Source: Ciona savignyi (taxonomy: Eukaryota; Chordata; Ascidiacea; Phlebobranchia; Cionidae). Taken from it: DNA of 64,000 nt. The notes under the pieces are model-generated. The model saw only the letters and a list, made by a program, of their open reading frames with translations. It was not told the DNA's origin and did not search any database. The DNA lies in NCBI GenBank assembly GCA_000149265.1, contig CH000025.1, forward strand, positions 167,288 to 231,287, given 5' to 3'. Each line of letters opens with the position of its first letter. Position 1 is the stretch's first letter. Shown here piece by piece: positions 12,501 through 22,600 of the stretch. The translations under genes were made by a program, and so were the position numbers.

Positions 12501-15500
12501 ATTTAGTCCGATTGATTAGCTGGTGGAAAAGTGCAAAGCTTTTTAGCCGAAAGGTTGCAGGTTGGAAACTGGTCGCTAGCTAATCGATTGTGTCTTTGGG
12601 CAAGGTACCTAACAGACATTGCGTGAACCCTCTAGACTATTGAGTTTCCCGATTAAATGGAACATGTGAATCTAAACAAAACATTGGAATAGCTCCGGTA
12701 AACTACGGTACGCGTGATTTTTTATTGCTACTTTAACAAACAGAAGAACACTTGTGTCTTAATCTCACACAAATTTGTTTTCCTTTTATTGCAAAAATAT
12801 TATTAGTTTTGCGGCTCCCAGCGATTTTAATTTTGTGGAATATCTGTTAAAATGGCTCTTTAAGGGCAAAAGGTTTCCGAAAAAGGCAAAAAGGGCAAAA
12901 GATTTTCCTATCCTTTTATACCTTTAAGAATACCTTTAAGGTTATACCTTTAACCCTTAGACGACGACGGTTACATATTTGTAACCCAGATTTGTCCCCG
13001 AAAAAAAATGCACAATTCAGTCGTTTCTTGGGGGATTTTCCTAGTTTTGATATTTTTGGAAAGCATTTGAATAGCTCTTTCAAAATAACGCATAAAAACA
13101 TAATCCTTCCATTTAAAAATTTTGAGTAATATTGCTCCAAACATTTTTCTTCAAAATTTTTGTATCTAGGTTAACTTTTAGGTAAAATATCGCTTTTTTG
13201 ACTTCTGGGGACTTAAAATTGTTACACCAGTCGCTGTGAGAATAAAACTAGCAGTAGCCGTCTTTGTTTTCGAGTTTTCCAGTCATTTTCGATTTTTCAA
13301 CGATATTATAAAAACATATGTGTACATGGTTTTTTTCTAATTACTATTGATATTTATTCATTTTTTCGCCTTTGTTTACTTTGTTTTTCAATTATTATTT
13401 GATATTCGGAAGAAATATGGCAACTTCGGAATAGATTACAGCCGATTAGGCTGCCAGCATGATCGAGGCCAACAGTAATTGTGGTGATGAAATGCCATAT
13501 TTGTCAGTTTTATGTGACGTCATCAAGCTTAGTTGACGTCATCAAAAAATAAAAGACGTAACTTTGTAGGAAATTTCATTTTGAACACTTTTGTAATACA
13601 TTACTATCTTCTACAAGCTACCAGTAACGAGTAATTAGAGTAAAAATTACTAATTATGACGTCATTACAAATACTACAACGTCATCAAAAAAAATAAAAA
13701 TACCAATTTGTAGAAAATTATCTACTGGACAACTTTGTAATAGATTGTTTTTCCCTAAGTCCAACAGTATTCGCAGCAAACAAGGTTAAAGCAACCTTAC
13801 TCAAAAGTGCCAAAAACTGCAAAAGTTCCGTCGTCGTCAAAGGGTTAAGGGCAAGAGGTTATCCTATCCAACCACCTTACCTCAACTTAATAATTACCTG
13901 GTCGACCCCTAGACAAACTAACTATATAGACCATTGGTTCTTAAATTTTATTTTTTCTAAATTTTTAGGGGGGTGCTTGCCTTAATAAATTTACAACACA
14001 TTCTTTATTCATTTTGCGGTGTGCACTCTCTGGGATTAAACCACGTATAAAAGAGCTAGTTTTCAAAAAACAAGGTCAATATGGGGGGCGTAAACTGACA
14101 TTTATCGCGCAAGGGAGGCGGTACCAAAAAGGTTAAGAACCACTGATATAGACCCATAGTAACTTGACAACACAAATATCAGACTAAACATTTCCTTTTT
14201 TAAACATAATAAAACATAGTCAATTTTAAACATATAAATAAACATAACTTTTTAAACATAATTAATTTTTAAACATAACTAACCGTTTTTCGGTGCACAC
14301 TGGGAAACCTGGCAAATAAATTCCGTCCAATTTGATAAATCAGTCGGCTGCGAGCATGAGCTTGTTTCTTCGAATGGAAACACTTCATGTTTTGCTTTAT
14401 TGACTTTGTAAATAGAACGGTTGTAATCGGCAATAAGCACCATGTTGTGTGCCATGCTATGTTCCATACATCGTGCTAGATGCCGGAACGAACACCCGAA
14501 CCCACACTCTGTCACAGGGATGTACAATTGACCCTTTGTATCACAGTTGTCCGGGTACTAAAATGACAAATTATTAAACTTTAAAATAACATGCTCAATA
14601 TTATTTCTTGTTAATCATACGGACGGGTAAGTGCCTATCCACTAATCAATTAAACCATAAGCCTAAATTTGGTCTGACTGATTAGTCTGGCGGATTAATG
14701 ATTTGCCTTTTAACCGAAGGATTGTAGATTCGAAACTGGTCACTAAGTAGTCAATGAACATTGCCTGAACCCAGCGGATCAATGGGTTTTACAAAATTGA
14801 AAGAATGTGTGAATCATAAACAACACACTTCAATAGCTCTGGTATATTGATGGTGGCCGCAAGATGATTTGGCGATTGCTTATGTATTAACGCCCTTGGA
14901 AGTCTTTTGTTCCGCCCATATAAGCAGTGATAATATGTATATAATTATAGAGTAACAGGCAAATCCCGTTACTATGCAACTCTCCCTACTATACCACTTT
15001 TACATTACAGTATATTGTAGCCATTTTACAAACCCTCATTACTATACCACTTTACCTCAGTTCCAACGGTTGGCATAGTCATGAGATTTGACTGTGCTAG
15101 ACTAAATTCAGTTTCCCGTTTTACAAACCTGCAGATTCATCATCCTTTTCACCAATTTATCTTTAGTCTTTTGAGCGAGTTCCATTTGCCAAGGTCGATC
15201 AAACTCAGTAAGTTCTTCAACATCTATCATCAGAGAGCTGTTCCAGGTGAAATACAGACTTTAATATTAAGTCTTAGAGAAATAAGTTGAAATAAAAAAG
15301 CAGGTTAAGTAGCAAAGCGATAAAAACCAATCATTATAATGTTTTGTAGCACGTTGATTTGTTTATCATTACTAAAAATTTAATTTTCATGAATGCTTTA
15401 AGTTGCTGAAGTAACAGGCCTTTATAGCATACATTCCTGGTCCCAGTGCTACCATGGACCCACCAATACTATAGTATCATCAAAAAAGAAATTTTAAATA

Positions 15501-18189
15501 AATAATTTTTTGTCTAACATTAATAAATACCTGGTAAAAAGATCAGTCATAATTAATATAAAGATTAGCTAAGATTTGAAGATTTTATTTACTATGGATT
15601 AACACATTTTTACTCACCTTGGGAAGAGGGTGATATTCTTATTTGAAAAGGAGGGTTTATTTTTGGGAAACACAATATACAACTTACTGATATCGATCCT
15701 TTAGTCGTTTCAAAGCCATTTCGGAGTTGTTACTTTCGATCGTGATTTGTTCGATTTCGTATTTTGTCGCTTTCCACATCTCCCCAACCTGCTCTTTCAC
15801 TCTTTGCAGCAACAAACTCCGTTCCTTCATGTCTCGCGTCACCTTGATTTCGGGTTCGTGTTCCAGTGGTATGTCGACTGCAAAGTTTAATTATTTTAAT
15901 CTGCTTTGACGGCAGAAAAGGCATCGGATAGTGTGATTGGGAAAATTGCAACTTTACCTTTCTTTACCAAATGATATAATTAAGTCAGACATGTTTTTTT
16001 AAATCCAAGCCATTTTCCAAAATTAAGGTTATTTTTATTATTTTGTGGAAAATTTAGTCCAGAGTAGCTACCATTTTTAGTATTTTTAACCTGATTGCCC
16101 AACTCTTTTTGTCAAAACAAAATTAAAACTGAGATATATCCGAAAATGGAAAAAATTTGTTTTTTTATTTGTCAATCATTTTGAAAATCCAAATGTATTT
16201 ATTCCACAATAAACGTAGCTTATCTATATTAGCTGACAACGGTTTATGTGTTAACTTGATTGAGATATTGTGTCGTGTTTATATTTATGTGTGGATATAT
16301 TTATGGGGGTTCATTGAAAATGGTTGAATTGGGAACCTGATTCACATCTCTTGAAATACAAGAAACGTACAAATGATGTTATTTAAGATATGAAATTGTT
16401 TAGTCTGTTTTGGGACATGAATATCCTATCCTAAGGGAAAGATGTAAGGAGGAAAACTGCCCACTAAAATGGATATTGGGACATTAGAGTCAGTTTAAAA
16501 CATGGGGTTGGAGTTAGTTCTGGGGTTGAGATTAGTGTTTATCAAGGGTAAAATTAATTTTTATAGTTTTAGTGAGCAGTTTCCCTCCTTCACTCTTTCC
16601 CTTATTTTAGCGTTGACCCCTGTTATGCATTTGATGATAAGTCTAATTAACTTCAGGTTATTTCCTTAAATTAATTTAAAAAGGATTACCTCTTTAACAT
16701 CGTTGGTAAATTGACTAACATCTTTATTGATTTTAATAATTTAAGGTTCGATTATTAATTCGGGTGTTATAAACCCTACAAATTAAAATTAGGAAAAATC
16801 TAAATTAGCATTTCACGAGTCTAGGGATTTCCCCCTACGGGAGTTAGCGTAGGGGATGTCCCCTGTACGTAACATTACATATATGACTGTTGCGTAACAT
16901 ATTTATGTCGAAACCAATAACTTTTGGTTGACTGCCCGACGCGTTACGAATGGTCTAACTTTGCAGATAATAAAGCTTCTTATGGTTAACGGCATAAACA
17001 TTTTATGGTGAAAGTAAACTTAAACTGTGTACCGAGATAATGCGAATATTTAATGTAAGTATGCTCGGTAAGTGTGCTTGAAACTAAAAATGTCATCTGA
17101 CATTAGTGGAATTTCATTTTAGGGGGTTTTTCTTTTTCCACTCTGGTCCACGCTTTCGGGCCACACCTTCTCCTAAAGCCGGCTCCCCCTCAGTACTGGT
17201 CGCGCTTTACCGCACACTCTTCTTCAGGACTCTATATCGTTTAGTCTTAACTAAATTTTGTTTGCATATTATTGTTCTTTCGCCTTGGTTTGGCGGCCGC
17301 GTCCGCTATATTTATTAAATTATATCCTTTTTTAATGACGTGTTTTAACGACTGTTCGTTTTGCCGTATTTTCCCGTTTCTGTGTCGTGATTTTATTCGT
17401 TTGCCATTTTTAAATACTGGGGCAAAAATGAATAACTAAACTAAACTTTAAATAAGTGAACTTTTTTTAAAACCCAGCAGTACTTTTCCCAACCCGTACA
17501 CAATTGTACCATACCTTCCTCGAATGTACTATCATCGATCGGACAAGTCGACATCGGTGAAGAAATTCTAATCAACACAAATTTATGATTGTTACAGTTG
17601 TATTATATTGAATATTATGATAAGGGATTCAATTTGAGTGGGTAACGACAGTCGTTATATACCCGACCAATCCTCAAATAAACTGTACGTCAGATTAGTC
17701 TAGGTTTATTAAGTCGCCTTTCGGTCGAAGGGTTACGCGTTTGAAACTGTCGCTAGCTAGTCGGTTGTGTCCTTGGGCAAGTCATTTTACCGACATTGCC
17801 TGAACCAGCAAATTAATGGGTTCTACCAAATTGAAGAAACGTGTCTATCATACACAACACACTGCAATAGCTCCGGTAACCCGACGATGGGCGCATGTTG
17901 ATCTGACGATTGCCCCTGTGTTAACCCCCTTGGTTTTTCCATTCATGGGGATTAACATGAATATCCTATCCTATCCTTGTTGCTAAAACCGATTTTAGTA
18001 TACATTTCTTAATTTGTTATACATATATCGGCCACGTTAATCATTCGGCCACACAACCGCATTCTATAAACAATTCACTATACACGAAGGTGCTTACCTT
18101 TGTGGCTGCAATATAATCCATAGTACGGCATATAACACAATCGTCCCAAATACACAGCACTTTGTTTGATCCAGAAATATTCGTATCAT
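9529..18189 (-). CDS. FUT8: Alpha-1,6-fucosyltransferase (core fucosylation), apparent frameshift
   Basis: Nine reverse-strand exons with consistent phases: 18189-18098, 17567-17515, 15877-15688, 15237-15129, 14557-14284, 12483-12228, 11707-11507, 10524-10371 and 9911-9529, about 570 residues (human 575). The product is a type II Golgi enzyme that adds fucose to the innermost GlcNAc of N-glycans. Visible parts: a signal anchor (residues about 11-28, CVFGTIVLYAVLWIIL), a coiled-coil stem, the cysteine-rich CGFGCSFRHLARC region, the donor-binding GVHIRRSDK (about 325-333), VYLATDEP, and a C-terminal SH3 domain (ELKPGDIIYTDTNLWNGYYS, ending FYPTYKV). In the last exon the frame changes at the A5 run 9791-9795 (T5 in the sense strand); one more T would join HVAF to LPHV and match the family. 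A one-base assembly error or an allele-specific lesion is likelier than a new intron. Confidence 0.93.
9947..10143 (+). repeat. SINE A, head and middle, in a FUT8 intron
   Basis: The tRNA-like head (GGGTTAGTGCGTCGCC) begins about 40 bases from the FUT8 exon acceptor at 9911. The copy ends near the CAATAGCTTCGG box; the tail is lost. Confidence 0.8.
10540..10639. other. Assembly gap, 100 N
   Basis: One hundred Ns directly beyond the FUT8 exon acceptor at 10524. The bases on both sides repeat (GGGGTATCTTTGG then ACAATAAT, with small differences), so the two contig ends overlap or represent two alleles. Confidence 0.95.
10797..10990 (-). repeat. SINE A, diverged
   Basis: Reverse copy from CAATCGTCAGATCACC to a head with TTTCGAACCTGCAAC. 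It has an internal deletion around the CTATTGCAG box. Confidence 0.7.
11112..11378 (+). repeat. SINE A, near full length
   Basis: Head GGTGCGTCGCCTTTTAACC through to CACGGGGATAAACATC and a short ATCCT tail. It is followed 129 bases later by the FUT8 exon ending at 11507. Confidence 0.85.
11843..11889. repeat. Palindromic pair of SINE A tails
   Basis: A reverse tail (GGATATTCAGGTTTATCCCC) meets a forward tail (GGGGATAAACATGAATATCC) with about six bases between, making an almost perfect inverted repeat of about 47 bases. Confidence 0.75.
12008..12137 (-). repeat. SINE A, 3' half
   Basis: Reverse tail and middle: AGGATAGGATATTTATG to CTATTGCAGTGTGTTGTG. The head is absent. Confidence 0.8.
12516..12706 (+). 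repeat. SINE A, head and middle
   Basis: AAAGGTTGCAGGTTGG and GGTCGCTAGCTAATCG are recognisable. It begins 33 bases upstream (sense strand) of the FUT8 exon acceptor at 12483, next to that acceptor's polypyrimidine tract. Confidence 0.7.
12720..12880. repeat. hAT-like 3' segment, copy 1
   Basis: Shares ACAAACAGAAGAACAC, ATTATTAGTTTTGCGGCTC and GGCTCTTTAAGGGCAAAA with 41325-41494, where the segment ends in a typical hAT end (GCTGACCCCTG). Here the end is lost. Confidence 0.55.
12954..13844. mobile_element. piggyBac-like MITE with TTAA target sites and CRE motifs
   Basis: An 891-bp element bounded by TTAA at 12950-12953 and 13845-13848. Its inverted ends are CCCTTAGACGACGACGG and CCGTCGTCGTCAAAGGG. 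TTAA duplication and CCC ends are characteristic of piggyBac-type transposons. No transposase reading frame is visible, so it is non-autonomous. Inside are three exact TGACGTCA palindromes at 13515-13522, 13534-13541 and 13657-13664, within diverged internal repeats (GTCATCAAAAAA then AATAAAA and TTTGTAGRAAATT). It lies in a FUT8 intron. Confidence 0.8.
13932..14145. mobile_element. hAT-type MITE, 214 bp
   Basis: Ends CATTGGTTCTTAAA and TTAAGAACCACTG, flanked by the exact 8-bp duplication ATATAGAC (13924-13931 and 14146-14153). It is in the FUT8 intron next to the exon ending at 14284. No coding capacity. Confidence 0.85.
14680..14905 (+). repeat. SINE A, diverged, tailless
   Basis: Head GATTAGTCTGGCGGATTAATG and a B box with GTAGATTCGAAACTGG, followed by a middle section. 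It has an internal deletion after the head. Confidence 0.7.
16433..16602. mobile_element. MITE with about 33-bp inverted ends and a GGGTTAG-like centre
   Basis: Left end AAGGGAAAGATGTAAGGAGG then AAAACTGCCCACT; the right end is its near-perfect inverted copy (AGTGAGCAGTTTCCCTCCTT then CACTCTTTCCCTT). The centre is GGGGTTGGAGTTAGTTCTGG-type sequence. Relatives: 34283-34470, 53893-54052, 60925-61120. Confidence 0.65.
17106..17455 (-). repeat. Retroposon-like family C, long copy
   Basis: Contains AAAGCCGGCTCCCCCTCAGT, GGCGGCCGCGTCCG, the family core GACGTGTTTTAACGACTGTTC and an AAACTAAAC end. The same blocks in the same order occur at 49215-49465 and 51675-51965 on the other strand. Family unknown; a LINE 3' end or a SINE is possible. 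Confidence 0.55.
17692..17976 (+). repeat. SINE A, near full length
   Basis: Head CAGATTAGTCTAGG to an ATATCCTATCCTATCC tail. In the first FUT8 intron. Confidence 0.85.
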
Positions 18190-19692
18190 TCTAAACCAAA
18201 CCTCCACTCTGTGCATGTGCTATACAGTCAATGTTATTCAACCAAATGTCGATTTGACGGTTGTAGGACTTGTTCTTGGCACGTCTTTCCATGAAAACCA
18301 AAGGAAATCAAAACTCGTGTTTCGAATTATACAGAACTAGCTTGCTGGAAAACTGTATTGAAGAAATAGATGGAGTTTATTGCAATCAGGCAACTACCGG
18401 AAACGCCTCTACGAGGCTTTGCTTTGTGTTTAAGATAGCTGTTAACTCACAATTACTCGGTCTATTCCAAAACAATACCAAGTTAAGTTTCGAACCTAAG
18501 ATGGGCTCGTCACTGAACCCGTTTTGTTTAAAAAATCGGTATGTGTGTCGGTCGCGTTAACCATTCGGCCACACCATACTAAGATAAGGTGCGTTGTTCA
18601 TAGAGAGTCAATTATTTATGTCATCGCACGGAAAATCGTCATAATAATCGTTATACGACATGAAGCTATTTTGTAAATCATCAGCAAAGAGTACAAATGC
18701 ACCCAAATACCAAATGTACTTTCAGTTCAACAGGTAATCTAATACATAATGTTGTATAGGTTAATTACACAAAATCACCGAACTAATACGCTTATACACA
18801 TTAGAGGGCGTAGCGTTAGAAACTTGAAAATAGCGTTTGATCAATAACCATTGGTCACATCTTAAGTTGTATTATAGCTGAGCCAGATAATTCACAACTG
18901 GCACAACAGGAAACTGAATTTCGGGAAATCAGTAATGTAGCTATATAGGCCTATCAAGCAGTTTGCACGAAAATACATTACACAGGCGTACAAAGGTTCA
19001 GTTCAGCATAATTGCATTAAGGCGGTGTGTTTTTGAAGGACACAACCGACTATCCACCAAACGAAAACCTTAAAATACGACTCTCTTTCAGAACTCGGTC
19101 GCTTTTCCACTATTTTAAGACTCTAAGAGTAATTAAAACTAATTTATTAATTGTCTGGTTTAACTGCAACGTCTATTTGTTTTTTCGTTGTGTTATGCCG
19201 TACACACACAGCTGACGTATTTTAACTACTGTGCCGTTTCGTACAGCTTCTTTTTAAAGGTAAACTTTCCAACTGCAGCTCGCACCCGATGTTACCGGCC
19301 GGCCGGACAACAAGTTTGGTTTGGTTACCGCAGGATCCATATGTTTTCCCATAGTGTTGTAACTTCTTGTAGTCTGTCCTTCGCCATATTTTTTACCGAG
19401 TCAAATTTTAAACCCATGATGGGCTCGTCACTAGGACCGTTTATGCATAGGAGTCGGTATATGTTTCGGTCATTTTAGCCATTCGGCCGCATAACACACT
19501 ATCCTTCTCCATATGATATTTATTAAAATCGGAAAAATAATGTATTTTAAAAAACCTCTGTACTAAGGGTTAAAGTTTTCTGGTGTATTATATTTGATTT
19601 TGTTCAGATATTCGTGCTTTTTTTACAAGAACAAGTGCAGTTTAAGAGATTACGAGACTTATCAAGCAATTAAAGCATTTCTGTCAAAAACT
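18190..19692. other. Divergent spacer FUT8 / WASHC3
   Basis: Must hold both promoters and 5' untranslated exons. I see two SINE B copies on the reverse strand (about 18465-18580 with CGGTCGCGTTAACCATTCGG, and 19395-19490 with TTTTAGCCATTCGGCCGC) and no further coding sequence. Confidence 0.6.
18465..18580 (-). repeat. tRNA-like SINE, family B
   Basis: Reverse strand: GTGTGGCCGAATGGTTAACG, then spacer, then GGTTCGAAAC. It resembles a serine/leucine-type tRNA head but has an overlong spacer. Confidence 0.6.
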
Positions 19693-22600
19693 ATGGAGGA
19701 AATTGGCGCACTTAAATTAAGTGGGCCTGATGTCGACCTAAGCAAGGTAATTTTATTCATTTTTGCCCTTGTATTAAATAAAAGTAAATGAAACAAAACC
19801 CAGGAACCTGAAATTATAATACACTTTTATTGTATATCATGCGTTTAAAATATAATTAGTCATTATTTTTTACTGTACGTGTTTCAAGTCCGACATGTCA
19901 GTCTAGTGGTTAAGTGCGTCGCCTTTCAGCCAAAGGGTTGCAGGTGCAAAACTGGTCGCTAGCTAGTCTGTTTTGTCCTTGGGCAAGGCACTTTACGGAC
20001 GTTGCCTGAACCCAGCGGCTTAATGGGTTCTACTAATTGAAGGAACATGTGAATCATACACAACACACTACAATAGCTCCGGTAACCCCGTATGGAAAGT
20101 ACGTCAATTTTCGCCGAGATCTCGAGTGTGCACACGCCAAATATTTAAGTGTGCAGTGTGCAAACATCCAAAAGTGCACACTTCAAGTGTGCACAAAATC
20201 TCCTTTTTATTACTATTTTGTAAAAATCCTAAACAAACATATTATTCTATCCTAAATCTATCGTGTTCATCAGCTAACATTAACAAAAAACGTACTGACA
20301 GTAAATTACCCGAGGTCCAGAGGTAGGTTTACAGGTTTGGTGGAAACTATACGATGTTTATACTGCCAGCTCACAAGCATGTGTGAAATTACCCAAGTGT
20401 GCAAAGACGCAGGGAAAAATAAAACTCGAGTGTGCAGCTGCCGTACTTTCCATACTGGCCGGTAACCCGATGGTGGGGGCGAGGTGATCTGACGATTGCC
20501 TGTGTGTTAACCCCCTTGGTTTTCCCATTCACAGGATAAACATAAATATCCTATCCAAGTGTTGTAGTATACAATTTGTGTGGGATGGTTGTGTTTAGTC
20601 CTTGTGGAAAACGCAACAAGCGTTCTCACATGAGAAAGGGTTAAACTTTTCATAAAAGTTTTAGTGCACAGTTTCCCTTTTTTCCTCTTTTAGTGTTGTT
20701 CTGATTAATTCAGTTTTTCGGTTTTAGTAGTTCAACCCATTAATCCACCCTGGTTTTCAGAGATATTTTGTCCAGTTACAGAATATATTAAACTGTTAAA
20801 AGGCAATATTACAACTTTTGTTAAACCACTCGGTTCAGGCAACATTTGCAAAGTTCCCAAGGACACAAACTGCTAGCTAGCTGGTTTCGATCGTACAACC
20901 TTTCTGCTGAACACCATTCACCAGCCATATCTGGCCGAATAGCTTAGTGGTTTAGTGCAAATTTGCCCATGTAATATCTCTTCCACATTTTCCCATTCAT
21001 GGAGACAGGCCCGGTGCTAGGAACCGCGGGGCCCAATTAGAAATGTGATGGCGGGGCCCCTACTCTTCATAGCAAAATTTATGGGTGTTTATATATCATA
21101 AAATACATACCAGTACATACAAACTACAAAAATAGACATTTAATACTTGCTATAAAACAAATTAAAGGTAATGTGGATGCTTATTTACGATATATTGTTT
21201 TACTTCTAAACATGTATATTGTTTAGCAACCATATTCATTATGACGTAACAGGCAGACACAGAAATATAAATTTGACTTAGTTACGATGCATAACAAATT
21301 GATATTATGAGAAAGAATATTATTTCACTTTTTATTTTACGTTTCAGTAGTATTTTAAACCTCGTAATACAATAAGACCCCCGCTAGCGCGGGGCCCCTT
21401 CAAGGTGCGGGGCCCAATTTGATCTAATCGGTCAAATCGGCCTAAAACCGGCCCTGCATGGAGATAAAACATGAAAATTCTTATTACTCTACTATATCAG
21501 CTAAATGGCCAGCTACATTTTTTTTTGATTTTTAATTTGTGTTGTTTAACACTTTCAAGGTGCCAGCTCTAAATCACAGACGGTCTGTTACTTTCATCAA
21601 CCACTTTATAACACAAACTACGAACTTCTTAAACAATTTTGCCGCCGTCACTGAAGAACAGCTATCAAAACAATCTCTAGAGATGCAGAAACTAGAAATT
21701 GCCCTGAAAATACTAGAAGCCAAGGTAAGTTACTAAAGAAAGTTGTGGTATTCTACTAAAGTCCTGTAGTTAACATTACGATATGTTTTGTTTTTTCTAT
21801 ATGTGATATATTCTACTAATTAATTCTGCTAAGACTTCTTAATGGGTAAAAAATGGGGTGACCAATATAGCATTTTTAATATTACAATTTTAAACCTGTG
21901 TGAGAATTTTAAACTTGTGTTACACATAATCTAATTTAAAAACAAAATTAGGATCCATATATATCCAATATTTTTTCCAAAAAAAATAAGCATTAAACTA
22001 AAAATTTAAAGTTATTGGAATTGGTTTGAAAAAGATAATGAGTTAAATGTCCATATCTCACTCCATTCAACATAATTCGCGAAATTTAATAATTTATTGC
22101 TTTTTAGACGTGTTCTAACGACTGTCGTTTTGTCGTTTTTTCTCGGTTTCCAAATTTTTATCAATAGTCCTGCTTCATGTTTTCATCATAAAAAAATAAA
22201 ATAAACTAAACTATTCAGTTGGAGTCTATTCCTGGGCTTGATGATGTAAAACCCAACGAAGCTAAGGAAGCCACAACAAAACCAACAGAAGATCAACCAC
22301 CAACTGTGGTTAACAATGATAATGAGGTGTCTCCATCTGCTGAAGCAGAACCAGAGACGCCAGTCGAAAACTTCACAAAAGTTAAAGATGACCCACGGTA
22401 AGTTGGTAGCATGGGAGGCACCAAACTAGATAACTTTTGTTTTTTTGGTGCCTTCCTGTTTTGCTGTAGGCTAGTATCTTTTTTTTGTTAATTGTTGGAT
22501 TGTTTTGGTATATATATATATATGTATGACATGTATTTTTAAATTGTTGGTGGTGAACGCTGCAGCGAAACAAACAAAAATTGTATTGTATTACATGTTA

